Shown one piece after another: positions 17,425 through 26,374 of a stretch of DNA of 64,000 bases. The DNA lies in contig JBCDIM010000010.1 in NCBI GenBank assembly GCA_038749105.1, positions 1-64,000 on the forward strand, given 5' to 3'. The number at the start of each line of letters is the position of its first letter. Positions within the stretch are counted from its first letter, which is position 1. The translations under genes and the position numbers were made by a program. Source of the stretch: JBCCOW01 sp038749105. Its GTDB lineage: Bacteria; Planctomycetota; Phycisphaerae; Phycisphaerales; Phycisphaeraceae. The notes under the pieces were generated by a model, which did no database searches, was not told where the DNA came from, and saw nothing but the letters and a program-made list of their open reading frames with translations.

Positions 17425-18645
17425 TTAGTGTTCGCCCCACTGGACGGTGTCGAGGTCGATGCCTTCCTGGACCATCTCCCAGAGCGGGGAGAGCTCGAGG
17501 AGCTTGGAGACGTTAGTGGTCACCTTGTCGATCGTGTAGTCGATCTCCTCTTCGGTGGTGAACCGGCCGAGCCCGAAGCGGATGGAGGAGTGGGCGAGCT
17601 CGTCGCCGAGGCCCAGGGCCTTGAGGACGTAGGAGGGTTCGAGCGAGGCGGAGGTGCACGCCGAGCCGGAGGACACCGCGATCTCCTTGATCGCCATCAT
17701 CATGGACTCGCCCTCGACATAGGGGAAGGAGATATTGGTGGTCGCGGGGAGTCGCTTGTCGGGGTGGCCGTTGATGACGGCGGTTTCGAGCTTGCTGACA
17801 ATGCCCTGTTCGAGCCGGGTTCGGAGGGCGAGGGTGTGCTCGCGGTCGTCGTCCATGCGTCGGCCGGCGATTTCGCAGGCGGCGCCGAGGCCGACGATGC
17901 CCGAAACGTTCAGCGTGCCGGACCGCATGCCGCGCTCGTGGCCGCCGCCGTCGAGCTGCGGGGTGAGGCGGACGCGGGGCTTGCGTCGGCGGACGTACAG
18001 GAAGCCCACGCCCTTGGGGCCATACATCTTGTGAGCCGAGGCGGAGAGCAGGTCGATGTTGTCCCGCTCGACGTCGGTGGGCATCTTCCCGACCCACTGG
18101 GTGGCGTCGGTGTGGAAGATCACGTCGTTTTCTTTGCAGACCTTGCCGATCTCGGGGATCTCGTTGATCGTGCCGAGCTCGTTGTTGGCCCACATGATCG
18201 TGACCAGGATCGTGTCGGGGCGGATCGCCTCGCGGACCTGCTCGGCGTAGATGATCCCGTCCTCATTCGGCTCCAGCCAGGTCACGTCGTAACCCTCCTT
18301 CTGGAGCCGCTTGCACGGGTCGAGCACCGCCTTGTGCTCGTGGATCGCCGTGATGATGTGCTTGCCCTTCTTGGCGTACATCTCAGCCACACCCTTGATG
18401 GCGAGGTTGTTCGACTCGGTCGACCCGGAGGTGAAGATGATCTCCTTGGAGTTGGCCCCAATGAGGTTGGAGATCTGGGTCCGGGCAAGCTTGACGCCGT
18501 CCTCAGCCTCCCAGCCGTAGCGATGGTTGCGGGAAGACGCGTTGCCGAACTTGCTGGTGAAGTAGGGCATCATCGCGTCCAGGACCTCGGGGTCCATAGG
18601 GCAAGTCGCGTTGTGGTCGAGGTAAATCGGGAATTCCAGGGCCAT
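17425..18645 (-). CDS. iscS: Cysteine desulfurase IscS
   Basis: This PLP enzyme takes sulfur from cysteine for Fe-S clusters and thiolation. Motifs include YLDHNATCPMDPEV at the N-terminus, the His-rich TAIHEHKAVL, FHTDATQWVGK, the PLP lysine in SASAHKMYGPKG and the active-site loop SSGSACTSAS with its catalytic Cys (group I type). Length 406 is normal. AGGA stands 11 bases before the ATG. It heads a two-gene operon with iscU. No iscR, hscA or hscB lies nearby. A promoter and an inverted repeat are visible upstream (18707-18760). Confidence 0.94.
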   Translation of the reverse strand: MALEFPIYLDHNATCPMDPEVLDAMMPYFTSKFGNASSRNHRYGWEAEDGVKLARTQISNLIGANSKEIIFTSGSTESNNLAIKGVAEMYAKKGKHIITAIHEHKAVLDPCKRLQKEGYDVTWLEPNEDGIIYAEQVREAIRPDTILVTIMWANNELGTINEIPEIGKVCKENDVIFHTDATQWVGKMPTDVERDNIDLLSASAHKMYGPKGVGFLYVRRRKPRVRLTPQLDGGGHERGMRSGTLNVSGIVGLGAACEIAGRRMDDDREHTLALRTRLEQGIVSKLETAVINGHPDKRLPATTNISFPYVEGESMMMAIKEIAVSSGSACTSASLEPSYVLKALGLGDELAHSSIRFGLGRFTTEEEIDYTIDKVTTNVSKLLELSPLWEMVQEGIDLDTVQWGEH

Positions 18646-18706
18646 AACAGTCGATTCCTAGAGGTTTAACGTTGATCAGCGGGGATAAACCCTTTCCGGC
18701 AACACC

Positions 18707-18736
18707 ATAGTAGGAAACCTATATTTCCCGAGGCAA
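18707..18736 (-). promoter_or_regulatory. Putative sigma-70-type promoter of iscS-iscU
   Basis: On the minus strand TTGCCT (18731-18736) and TACTAT (18707-18712) are 18 bases apart, each with four of six consensus bases. Transcription would begin near 18700, giving a leader of about 55 bases. Confidence 0.45.
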
Positions 18737-18743
18737 GCCCCAG

Positions 18744-18760
18744 ATTGGAAACATTCCAAT
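18744..18760. promoter_or_regulatory. Inverted repeat upstream of the isc promoter, candidate operator
   Basis: ATTGGAA-ACA-TTCCAAT is a perfect 7-bp inverted repeat located 7 bases beyond the putative -35 box. A looser repeat GGAAA-N6-TTTCC (18713-18728) lies between -35 and -10. It does not resemble the published E. coli IscR sites, and no regulator gene is adjacent. Confidence 0.4.
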
Positions 18761-18893
18761 GTCCGGATAAATCGGCCTGCTCAGAAGACCGTTTTGACCA
18801 GGCACGATCCCCAGCGTTTGGGCGTTTTCGGGGCGTGAGGTATGATCCCGCGTCGCTTCAAGTCCGCTCTCAACCGCCCGATAGGACAGGTGT

Positions 18894-19511
18894 ATGACCG
18901 AACGCTACAAGACCCTGCTGTTATTTGGTGCACCCGGAGCGGGCAAGGGGACCCAGGGAGCCGTGCTTGGACGAATCCCGGGGTTCTTCCACTGCTCCTG
19001 CGGTGAGGTCTTCCGGAACATCGACATCACCAGCGAGCTGGGGCGGACGTTCTACGAACACTCTTCACGGGGCGAGCTGGTGCCCGATGAAGTGACCGTG
19101 CAGATGTGGGCCCAGGCGATCCATGCCCGAACCGTCCTGGGGGATTTCAAGCCCCGGGTCGACCTGCTGGTGCTCGACGGCATCCCGCGGACCGTTGAGC
19201 AGGCCCACCTGCTCGAGGAGTACTGCGAGGTCCTGCGGGTGATCCACCTGGTCTGCGACGATGAACAATCGATGTTCGATCGCCTGCGTCGGCGAGCGCT
19301 GAAGGAAAACCGTCACGACGACGCCGATGAGAAGGTGATCCGCAAGCGTTGGGAGGTCTACCAGGCCGAGACGCAGCCGGTGCTCGACTTCTACCCCACC
19401 TCCATGATCGACCGGATCGACTCGTTGCAGAGCCCCGCTCAGGTGCTCCACGACATCCTCGAATACGCGGTCCCGGCCCAGGACGCCCACTTCACCGCAT
19501 TCGCGGGCTGA
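18894..19511 (+). CDS. Adenylate kinase-like nucleoside monophosphate kinase
   Basis: The P-loop GAPGAGKGT (residues 12-20) and VLDGIPRTVEQA are typical of adenylate kinases, which equilibrate AMP, ADP and ATP. RRRALKENRHDDADEKVIRKRWEVY matches the LID-flanking region (RxxxRxDD...R). The zinc-binding or long LID insertion is missing, so this is a short-type enzyme of 205 residues. A family member with a different NMP preference is possible. The gene reads away from iscS across a shared intergenic region. Confidence 0.82.
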   Translation: MTERYKTLLLFGAPGAGKGTQGAVLGRIPGFFHCSCGEVFRNIDITSELGRTFYEHSSRGELVPDEVTVQMWAQAIHARTVLGDFKPRVDLLVLDGIPRTVEQAHLLEEYCEVLRVIHLVCDDEQSMFDRLRRRALKENRHDDADEKVIRKRWEVYQAETQPVLDFYPTSMIDRIDSLQSPAQVLHDILEYAVPAQDAHFTAFAG

Positions 19512-19572
19512 CCCCAAAACCCCCGAAATCCGCAGGCCAAGCCGGCGACACGCCGTTTTGCTAGGTTGCGGT

Positions 19573-20604
19573 ATGGACCTGTTTCAGGCAAAGCGTCCGG
19601 TGTTGGTCGAGCTGCAGCGGCTGCTCGTGGGCTCGCTGGAATCGACGATCGCGTCGCTCCGCGGGGCGGGCCGGACCGCAAGCCCCGCGTCTGCCCGCAG
19701 CGGTGCCAAGCCCGGCGGCAAATCCAGCCCGCGACCAGCCGACGCCTGGCGAGGCCTCCAACAGACCCGGGCCATCCTCGATCTGATGGGCCCGAGCCTC
19801 AGCGCCGAGCTCTGGGACTACGAACGCACCGCCCTGGCGCAGGCCATCGGGCCGCTCGCCCATAGCCGACGGGCCTCAACCGCGGTCGGCCTGATGAAGG
19901 CCCAGAAGGCCCCGCCAACCGCCGTGGGCCAGGGCGGCGGCAGCGCCTGGAATATCGTCCGCAAGACGCTCGACCGCGCCTCTGTGAGCCCCAGCGTCCT
20001 CGCCCTTACCCGCGGACAGACCCTCAACCCAACGGTTTACCGCCTGGTCGCCGACCTGGCCGAGGCCCGCGCCCGAGCTGTCCGGCTGCCGGGCCTCAAA
20101 GCCGACCACCCCACCGATGACCGAGTCCTCCAGGACGGGCTCGCCGCCACCCTCCGCGCCATGCGTCGCCGCGACCGCTGGGGTGCCCTCCCCACGAAGC
20201 GCCGGCGCCCGGCCCACGCCAACGTCCCCCGGCTTGGCGGCTCGCTCGGCCCATGTGGCCTGCTCGCAGAGCAGCTCCGCCTCATCGAGCCCGCGTGGCC
20301 CGCGGGCATCAAGCCGCTCCGCAAGCTGGCCGCCGAACTCGCCGACGCCGGCAGCCGGTGGTGGGCCGCCACCCTCATCGCCCAGACCGCGACCCGGCTC
20401 ACCGACCCGTCCGAGCCTCACGCCGGCAAGACCCCGCCCGACCCCAAACAACTCCGTGCCGTCCACGCCTGGGCCGAACAGGCCCGCAAGCGCCTCACCG
20501 ACGAAGCACAGCCCGCACTCGACCGCTTAACCCTCGAGACCCCCGCAGCCCTCGCCCGTCGACTCACCGGCTACGCCAGGCTCTGGCGCGACCATCGCCG
20601 ATAA
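19573..20604 (+). CDS. CHAD-like helical protein
   Basis: The protein has 343 residues, is predicted mainly helical and is rich in Arg, Ala and Leu. The segment GLQQTRAILDLMGPSLSAEL followed by a basic helix and ALAQAIGPLAHSRRA recalls the CHAD domain, an Arg/His-rich helical bundle that binds polyphosphate, but the conserved histidines are mostly replaced, so the assignment is tentative. Only about 60 bases separate it from the kinase gene upstream. A small basic protein binding an anionic polymer is the best guess. Confidence 0.5.
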   Translation: MDLFQAKRPVLVELQRLLVGSLESTIASLRGAGRTASPASARSGAKPGGKSSPRPADAWRGLQQTRAILDLMGPSLSAELWDYERTALAQAIGPLAHSRRASTAVGLMKAQKAPPTAVGQGGGSAWNIVRKTLDRASVSPSVLALTRGQTLNPTVYRLVADLAEARARAVRLPGLKADHPTDDRVLQDGLAATLRAMRRRDRWGALPTKRRRPAHANVPRLGGSLGPCGLLAEQLRLIEPAWPAGIKPLRKLAAELADAGSRWWAATLIAQTATRLTDPSEPHAGKTPPDPKQLRAVHAWAEQARKRLTDEAQPALDRLTLETPAALARRLTGYARLWRDHRR

Positions 20605-20681
20605 GCCACCGCCCGCAAGAAGCCGGCAAGCCGAGCCGCAATCTGCAGCGCTATACTCCGGTCAGCGAAGGAGACCCCTCT

Positions 20682-21089
20682 ATGCACATGCGATCCGACG
20701 GCAAGCAGCTTGGACCCCGTGAGGTCCCCGTCCGCTTCGAGCTGGAAAACCCCGAAGAACTCACCGAGTCCGGCGAACCGATCCAAGTCGTCAAGGCCGC
20801 GGTGGGCCAGTCCCTGCTCGAGCTCGCCCTCGAGAACGACATCAACATCGAACACGCCTGCGGCGGCGTTACCGCCTGCTCCACCTGCCACGTCCACGTC
20901 GACGGTGGCGAAGACAGCTTCAACGAGCCCGAAGACGAAGAGCTCGACCGCGTCGAAGAAGCCCCCGGCAACGACATGACCTCCCGCCTGTCCTGCCAGT
21001 GCCGGCTGCTCGCCTCCAAACCCGACGAGCCGATCGTCATCCGCGTGCCCGCCTGGAACCGCAACGCGGTCAAGGAAGTGCCGCACTAA
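20682..21089 (+). CDS. 2Fe-2S ferredoxin
   Basis: This ISC-type ferredoxin of about 135 residues has the four ligand cysteines in ACGGVTACSTCHVHVDGG and RLSCQCRLL. It is an electron donor in the cytoplasm, probably for cluster assembly. The start at 20682 is set by AAGGAG at 20668-20673, eight bases away; a second ATG two codons on is less well placed. TATACT at 20652-20657 is a possible -10. The N-terminal 30 residues are longer than in most Fdx proteins. Confidence 0.9.
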   Translation: MHMRSDGKQLGPREVPVRFELENPEELTESGEPIQVVKAAVGQSLLELALENDINIEHACGGVTACSTCHVHVDGGEDSFNEPEDEELDRVEEAPGNDMTSRLSCQCRLLASKPDEPIVIRVPAWNRNAVKEVPH

Positions 21090-21276
21090 CCCATCGGGCG
21101 GCCCGCCTCCGGCCAACGCAGCCTAATCAAGCCCCCATCCATCCCACGACGGGCGGATTTCACATGTCCTCCACAATCCGCCGAACCCATCGCAAGCCTG
21201 CCGCGTCACGGCTGGTATGCTCGGGGGCATCGCGGGGCAGGGGGGTGCTTCAATCCATCGAACCAGGGGTATTGCC

Positions 21277-23520
21277 ATGAAACGGACCGGCGTCATCAGC
21301 GTGCTTAGCACGGCAGTGGTTGTCCTTCAAGCCTGGGCCTCGCCGCCCACCGCGGCCGCCCAGGCCCTGGCCGACCGCGTGCCCGCCGAAGCGGTGGTGT
21401 ATGTCGGCTGGGCCGGGTCCGCCGACCAGATGCCGGCGTACAACGGCTCGACCCTCAAGAAGTACTTCGATCTCAGCGGCGGTGCAGAAGGCCCGCTGTC
21501 CGACCTTGGTGCGATCTTCGACAAGATCGCCCAGAACGAGCCGGACCCCGAAGCCGGTGCGAAGGTCGAGGCGATCAAACGCCTGGGGCTCGCGCTCTGG
21601 CAGGGCCCCACCGCGTTCTACATCCAGGCCCCCGCCGAGGATGGCGAGCCGCCCCAGGTCGTGCTCATCACCGCGGGCCCAGTCCAGCAGGCCGACGTCG
21701 GGCTGATGCTCGACGACATGCCCCCTCGTAATCAGCCCGATATCAGCCGGGCCGGCGGCCTGACCTTCTTCACCTTCAACCCGCTGCCGGGCGGGGTCCA
21801 GACCGACCCGGTTGGCAAGCTCGCCGACGACGCCGGGTTGATGGCAAGCCTCGCCGACGCCCAGGCCGACCCCGCCGTGGTCATGAACATCGACGGCCAG
21901 GCCCTGATCGGGCTGATCAACGCCGGCGTCCAGGCCGAGGCCGACATGCAGCAGCAACAGGCCTGGCTCATCGGCCGGGAGCTCTCGGGCATCCTCGATG
22001 TGCAGCGCATCCTCTTCACTGCCGGATTCCAGGAAGAACCGGGCGAGCAGGGCGCCGGCTGGGAACGCAACCTCATGATCAGCCTCAGCGACGAGCCCAA
22101 GGGCCTGCTCAAGCTGCTGGTGCAGGAGCCGGTCGGCGACGCCGAGCTGACCTGGGTGCCCAAAGACGCGTCGATGGTCGGGGTCACCCGGTTCGACGTG
22201 ACCAAGGTCGTCGACCTCGCCCTGGAGATCGCCAGCCAGGTCGACCCCGAAGAAGGCGAGCAGGCCGTCGAAGGGGCCATCGAGATGGGCAGCGGCTTCG
22301 TGGGCGTCGACCTGCGGGCCGACCTGATCGAGGCGCTGGGCACGGCCTGGATCAGCTACATCGATCCCGCCGCCGCGGGCCACTCGCCGCTGGGCTGGGT
22401 CGCCGTGAACCCGCTCAAGAACGCTGAAGGGGCCGAGCGGTCGCTGACCGCGATCTGCGAGCTGATCAACGCCGCCGTCGCCGAGCAGATGGACGAAGAC
22501 GTGCCGCTCGAGGTGCGGTTCAACAAGAAGACCGTCGAGGGCGTGGAGCTGAACATCCTCAGCGTCCCACTGATCATGCCGACCTGGGCCGTCGTCGGCG
22601 ACCGCCTGATCGTCGGACTCAACCCGCAGTCGGTGCTGACCGCCGCGGGCCGGGAGGCCGACGCCGCCACGTCGATCATGGCGAACCCCGCGTTCATGAC
22701 CAGCTACCAGGCCGTCCTCGCCGGGCAGGCCCCCACCAGCCTCTGGTGGACCGACCTGCCCACGACCGCCGCGATGAGCTACCAGAACAACCTCATCTGG
22801 AGCAGCATCCTCTCGGGCTTCGGGGCCATGTTCTCCGGCGAGGCCCCCAACTCCCTGCTGCCCACCCTCGGCCGGCTCCAGCCGCTGCTCTCCCCCGACA
22901 TGACCCTCGGCTGGACCGACGGCAACACCTTCCGCTGGCGCAGCCTCACCCCCTTCCCCGGTGCCTCGGCCTACGGCCCCACCGCGGGAATCGGTGGCAG
23001 CAGCACCGTCGCCGTTGGCGCCCTCGGCGCCGGCATCCTCCTGCCCGCCCTCGGCGCCGCCCGGGCCACCGCGCTGGAGGTCCAGGAACTCAGCAACGCC
23101 CGCCAGCTGACCGTGGCCCAGTTCGCGTATGCCACTGACCACAACGGCCGCTTCGCCGAACACGTCGGCCAGCTGATCGCTGGCCGGTACATGACGCCCG
23201 AGGTGGTCCTGGCTCGAGGGATCGCCGTACCCGCCCTCCCGCCCGAAGAGCTGTCTCTTTGGACGCGAGAGAACAGCGTCTTCATCCTGATTCCGCAGCC
23301 GCCCATGCACCAAATCGACACGCCCTGGGAAGTCATCATCGCCTTCCAGAGCCCCGAGCCGGGCAGTGCCACCGTCGCGGTTGGCTATGCCGACGGCCAC
23401 GCCGATCGTCTCCCCATTGAGCAGCTCGAAGCCAAACTCCAAGCCCAGACCCAGATGACCCCCCAAGAGCTCGCCGATCAGCACCGCGGGGTCGATGCCC
23501 GCGAGCCACTGGTCGATTGA
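21277..23520 (+). CDS. Large secreted protein with pilin-like C-terminal DG motif
   Basis: The protein has 747 residues from the ATG at 21277, starting with a signal peptide (MKRTGVISVLSTAVVVLQAW, cleaved near AAAQA). The first 550 residues are a repetitive alpha/beta sequence of the kind found in planctomycete surface or DUF3352-like proteins; I do not know the function. The last 170 residues resemble the end of planctomycete type-II-secretion pseudopilins: LSNARQLTVAQFAYATDHNG, then VAVGYADGHADRLP, the H-X9-DG-like finish, but without a prepilin peptidase site before it. It stands alone, followed by a 250-base gap with a terminator. Confidence 0.6.
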   Translation: MKRTGVISVLSTAVVVLQAWASPPTAAAQALADRVPAEAVVYVGWAGSADQMPAYNGSTLKKYFDLSGGAEGPLSDLGAIFDKIAQNEPDPEAGAKVEAIKRLGLALWQGPTAFYIQAPAEDGEPPQVVLITAGPVQQADVGLMLDDMPPRNQPDISRAGGLTFFTFNPLPGGVQTDPVGKLADDAGLMASLADAQADPAVVMNIDGQALIGLINAGVQAEADMQQQQAWLIGRELSGILDVQRILFTAGFQEEPGEQGAGWERNLMISLSDEPKGLLKLLVQEPVGDAELTWVPKDASMVGVTRFDVTKVVDLALEIASQVDPEEGEQAVEGAIEMGSGFVGVDLRADLIEALGTAWISYIDPAAAGHSPLGWVAVNPLKNAEGAERSLTAICELINAAVAEQMDEDVPLEVRFNKKTVEGVELNILSVPLIMPTWAVVGDRLIVGLNPQSVLTAAGREADAATSIMANPAFMTSYQAVLAGQAPTSLWWTDLPTTAAMSYQNNLIWSSILSGFGAMFSGEAPNSLLPTLGRLQPLLSPDMTLGWTDGNTFRWRSLTPFPGASAYGPTAGIGGSSTVAVGALGAGILLPALGAARATALEVQELSNARQLTVAQFAYATDHNGRFAEHVGQLIAGRYMTPEVVLARGIAVPALPPEELSLWTRENSVFILIPQPPMHQIDTPWEVIIAFQSPEPGSATVAVGYADGHADRLPIEQLEAKLQAQTQMTPQELADQHRGVDAREPLVD

Positions 23521-23599
23521 TCCGCCTGCCCACTTCAGATCCGTGGATTCCGCCATCCCGCCCGGCGAGGTTCGGATCTAATTGAGTATTTGTCGCTTC

Positions 23600-23627
23600 T
23601 TGTCTACCTCGGGTTAGCCCGTAGTAT
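23600..23627 (+). promoter_or_regulatory. Putative promoter in the gap after the secreted-protein gene
   Basis: TTGTCT and TAGTAT are spaced by 16 bases, each with four of six consensus bases. It lies in a gap between two convergent genes, where no coding sequence starts downstream on this strand. Confidence 0.3.
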
Positions 23628-23633
23628 GTCCTT

Positions 23634-23745
23634 ATCAAGACAGGTGTCTTTACCCGTCTCAAGGTCCGGTCCGACATCACCCGGCCATCAACCCCGACCC
23701 CCCGGACGCCTCGCGGTATGCCTTGTGCTGCCGCGGGGCTTTTTT
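23634..23745 (+). ncRNA. Candidate small RNA, about 110 nt
   Basis: The segment between the putative promoter and a strong terminator contains a hairpin AAGACA-GG-TGTCTT (23637-23650) at its 5' end and no open reading frame. Its base composition and position suggest a separately transcribed RNA. It could also simply be the 3' untranslated region of the gene ending at 23520. No known RNA family is recognised. Confidence 0.3.
23708..23745 (+). terminator. Rho-independent terminator
   Basis: A 9-bp stem GCCTCGCGG / CCGCGGGGC (one T-G wobble) with a 14-base loop is followed by TTTTTT. It ends whichever transcript crosses 23600-23707 on the plus strand. Confidence 0.8.
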
Positions 23746-23770
23746 CGGGCCTTATCCCCCACCAGACTGC

Positions 23771-24979
23771 TTATGCGGATCCCCCAAAAGCGGCCCGCAA
23801 CGCTCGGAAGTACCGGTCCACCTGGGCCCCGACCGAAAACCGCTTCAGAGCCTCTACCCGCGCCGCACGTCCCATCTCCGGCCACCGCTGACGATCCGCT
23901 AATACCCGCGTCAGCCCCGCTTCGAACCCCGGCACCGACGGGTCCGTGATGTGCCAACCCGTCATCCCATCACTCACGGTCTCCGCCGGCCCGCCCAACG
24001 CATGGACCAGCGTCGGCACCCCCATCATTAAGCCTTCTACCACCGACAGCCCAAACGGCTCGGGGTCCACTCTGCTGTTCACCGCCACGTCCATCGCCCC
24101 GTAGTACCGCTGCGGCTCCTCCACCCGGCCCAACAGATGCAGCCGATCGCGCTGACCCGCCGATTCTGCCGCCGACACCATCCGCCCCGCCAGTTCCCCG
24201 TCCGTGGGCCCTCCCAACACCAGCAGGTGCAGATCCACCCCGCCACGCACCTGCCCGAGCACTGCCTCCCACAACCGATCCTGTCCCTTGCTCGGGTCGA
24301 GCCGAGCGACCACCCCCAGGACCACCGCACCATTAGGGATGCCCAACTCTGCCCGGGTCATCGGATCCACCGACGACGGATCAAACACCCCCGGGTCCAC
24401 CCCCAGATGAAACGTCACCGGCTCCACCCCATCCGCCCCACCTCCCGCCAAAGACGCCCCCGTGTAAGCGCTGTTCGCAAGCACCAGCACCCCGTACCGA
24501 CGACACGCCCGCCGATACAGCCAACGGTTCACATCAAACGGCAGTGCCGAGGACAGCGTGTTCGGCATCTCCCATACACAGCGCTGCCCCGCCTCACTCG
24601 CCGCCTGCGCCGCTAACCCCACTAGGTTGGGCCAAAGCACCTGCAACACCCCGCCCCCCATCTCCCGCAGTGCCGCCACCACCTCCGGCACCGCCCGGCG
24701 ACGATACCGCCACCCCTTGACCACCCCGGCCGCCTTCGTGAGCAAGCCCCCCGAAAATGCCGGTGCCTTGCCCAGACCCAGCACCCGCGTCTCCAGACCC
24801 ACCGACTCCACCGCCGCCACCGCCGGCCCATCTTCCAGCACCACAGCAGCCACGCTCACACCTGCCTGCCGAAGCCCGCCAGCCAGCGTCGTCACCGCCC
24901 GCAAGACCCCGTACCGCTCATGCCCCGTCATCAGCCACACCACCGACTCCACAGGCAACGCATCCGAACCGTCCGCCAT
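23771..24979 (-). CDS. Glycosyltransferase family 4
   Basis: This GT-B fold retaining glycosyltransferase probably builds a surface polysaccharide. The C-terminal nucleotide-sugar half shows VLGVVARLDPSKGQDRL, LLVLGGPTDGEL and the E-x7-E region PEPFGLSVVEGLMMGVPTLVHALGG. The N-terminal acceptor half includes VVWLMTGHERYGVLRAV. The frame opens at 25006, but the ATG at 24979 gives a better N-terminus. It reads divergently from another GT4 gene. Confidence 0.88.
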   Translation of the reverse strand: MADGSDALPVESVVWLMTGHERYGVLRAVTTLAGGLRQAGVSVAAVVLEDGPAVAAVESVGLETRVLGLGKAPAFSGGLLTKAAGVVKGWRYRRRAVPEVVAALREMGGGVLQVLWPNLVGLAAQAASEAGQRCVWEMPNTLSSALPFDVNRWLYRRACRRYGVLVLANSAYTGASLAGGGADGVEPVTFHLGVDPGVFDPSSVDPMTRAELGIPNGAVVLGVVARLDPSKGQDRLWEAVLGQVRGGVDLHLLVLGGPTDGELAGRMVSAAESAGQRDRLHLLGRVEEPQRYYGAMDVAVNSRVDPEPFGLSVVEGLMMGVPTLVHALGGPAETVSDGMTGWHITDPSVPGFEAGLTRVLADRQRWPEMGRAARVEALKRFSVGAQVDRYFRALRAAFGGSA

Positions 24980-25114
24980 CCAAGGCCTCTCGTAACCACA
25001 ACACACTCGACTTAGCCGCTGACACCGTCAGTGGCCCGCTCCAATGCGAAAGAGTCTAACGCACCGACCGCCCACCCAACGCCCCATGCTTGACCCGTCA
25101 CCGCCGCCATTACT

Positions 25115-26341
25115 ATGCCTGCGATGCGACTGATGATCTTCGAGCCCGGCCTTGGCGGGCACCACACCATGTACCTCGCCCGACTGCTGCCGCATATCGC
25201 CGGGCTCGTTGATTCTGTCCAACTCGTCATGAAGCCCGGTATCCATCAAGACCCCGGTTTCCGGGAACACCTCGAAAACCTCCCCGACCACACCACCCTC
25301 CACCCCCTCCCACCCCGTAACCCACGCACACGACCCGCCGCCCGCGGGGTAGCCGCCCAGCTCATCGCCGCCGCACGCACGCACCGCCCCGACCACATCC
25401 TCGCGCCCACCGGCGAGGCCGCCGCCATCGGGCTCGGACTCAACTTCACCCGCAGACCGCTCCCCCCGTTCCAGGCCGCCATCGTCCGCACCCAGTTCGT
25501 CCAGCCCGCGCACACCCTCCGCAACAGACTCAGCCGATGCGTCGCCCGCTTCGCCTACAAACGCTGCCCCGCCGCCCGCCTCCTGCCGATCGACCTCTAC
25601 GCCTACCGGCACATCCTCGACCGCTACCCAAACGAATTCACCGACCGATTCCGCCTCCTGCCCGACCCCCTCGACCCGATCGAAGAGGCCCGGCTCGCCG
25701 CACTGCCCGACGCCCGCCAAACCTTCGGCCTCGACCCCGAGGCCCGCTACATCGGCTGCACCGGCCTCCTCTCACCACGCAAGGGCATCGACCGGCTCCT
25801 AGACGCCTTCGAACAGGCCCAGCTCCCCGGCGACGCCCGGCTGCTCCTGGTCGGACGCTGCGAGCCCGAAACCCGACGCATCATCCAGGACGCTCAACCC
25901 CACCTCGGCTCACGCCTCCACGTCATCGAACGCTTCCTGACCGACGACGAACTGCTCGCCGCGGTCCGCGTGATGCACCTGGTCGTCACCCCTTATCTCA
26001 ACCACTTCGGGCCCTCCGGCATACTCCTCCGTGCCGCACAGCTCCGCCGCCCCGTCCTCGCGCCCGACACCGGCTGGCTCGGCAGCATCACTCGAGACTT
26101 CGGCCTCGGACACACCACCAATGTCCGAGACCCCGACGCTTTTGCGCAGACCCTCCGCCTCGCCGACGAACACGCCCACCACCACACGCCTTCCGCCGCC
26201 GCGGACGACCTGCTCCGCTTCCACCACCCCGACAACTTCGCCCGCACCTGGGCCATCGAGCTCCGCCAGCAACTCGGCCTGCCCGCCGATCCCAAACTCA
26301 TCCCGCCCGACACCGTCCTCCGCCACGCTCGGCCCTCGTAA
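25115..26341 (+). CDS. Glycosyltransferase family 4 (divergent)
   Basis: The protein has 408 residues. MIFEPGLGGHHTMYL starts the acceptor-binding half. The donor half shows IGCTGLLSPRKGIDRLLDAF, RLLLVGRCEPE and TPYLNHFGPSGILLRAAQLRRPVLAPDTGWLG in place of the classical E-x7-E, which points to a divergent GT4. The start may instead be the internal ATG at 25124 (MRLMIF). It is the only plus-strand gene of the glycan locus and converges with the operon that ends at 26375. Confidence 0.8.
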   Translation: MPAMRLMIFEPGLGGHHTMYLARLLPHIAGLVDSVQLVMKPGIHQDPGFREHLENLPDHTTLHPLPPRNPRTRPAARGVAAQLIAAARTHRPDHILAPTGEAAAIGLGLNFTRRPLPPFQAAIVRTQFVQPAHTLRNRLSRCVARFAYKRCPAARLLPIDLYAYRHILDRYPNEFTDRFRLLPDPLDPIEEARLAALPDARQTFGLDPEARYIGCTGLLSPRKGIDRLLDAFEQAQLPGDARLLLVGRCEPETRRIIQDAQPHLGSRLHVIERFLTDDELLAAVRVMHLVVTPYLNHFGPSGILLRAAQLRRPVLAPDTGWLGSITRDFGLGHTTNVRDPDAFAQTLRLADEHAHHHTPSAAADDLLRFHHPDNFARTWAIELRQQLGLPADPKLIPPDTVLRHARPS

Positions 26342-26374
26342 AAGCCTCCGCCCGCTCCGCCTCACCCACCCGCC

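Noticed and set aside
21250..23556. Open frame of 768 codons on the minus strand opposite the secreted protein
   Set aside because: The plus-strand frame has a signal peptide and a recognisable C-terminus; the minus-strand frame has no motif and is dominated by Gly, Asp, Arg and His.
23600..23745. SRP RNA, tmRNA or 6S RNA
   Set aside because: The segment lacks their conserved core sequences; only an unassigned small RNA is suggested.
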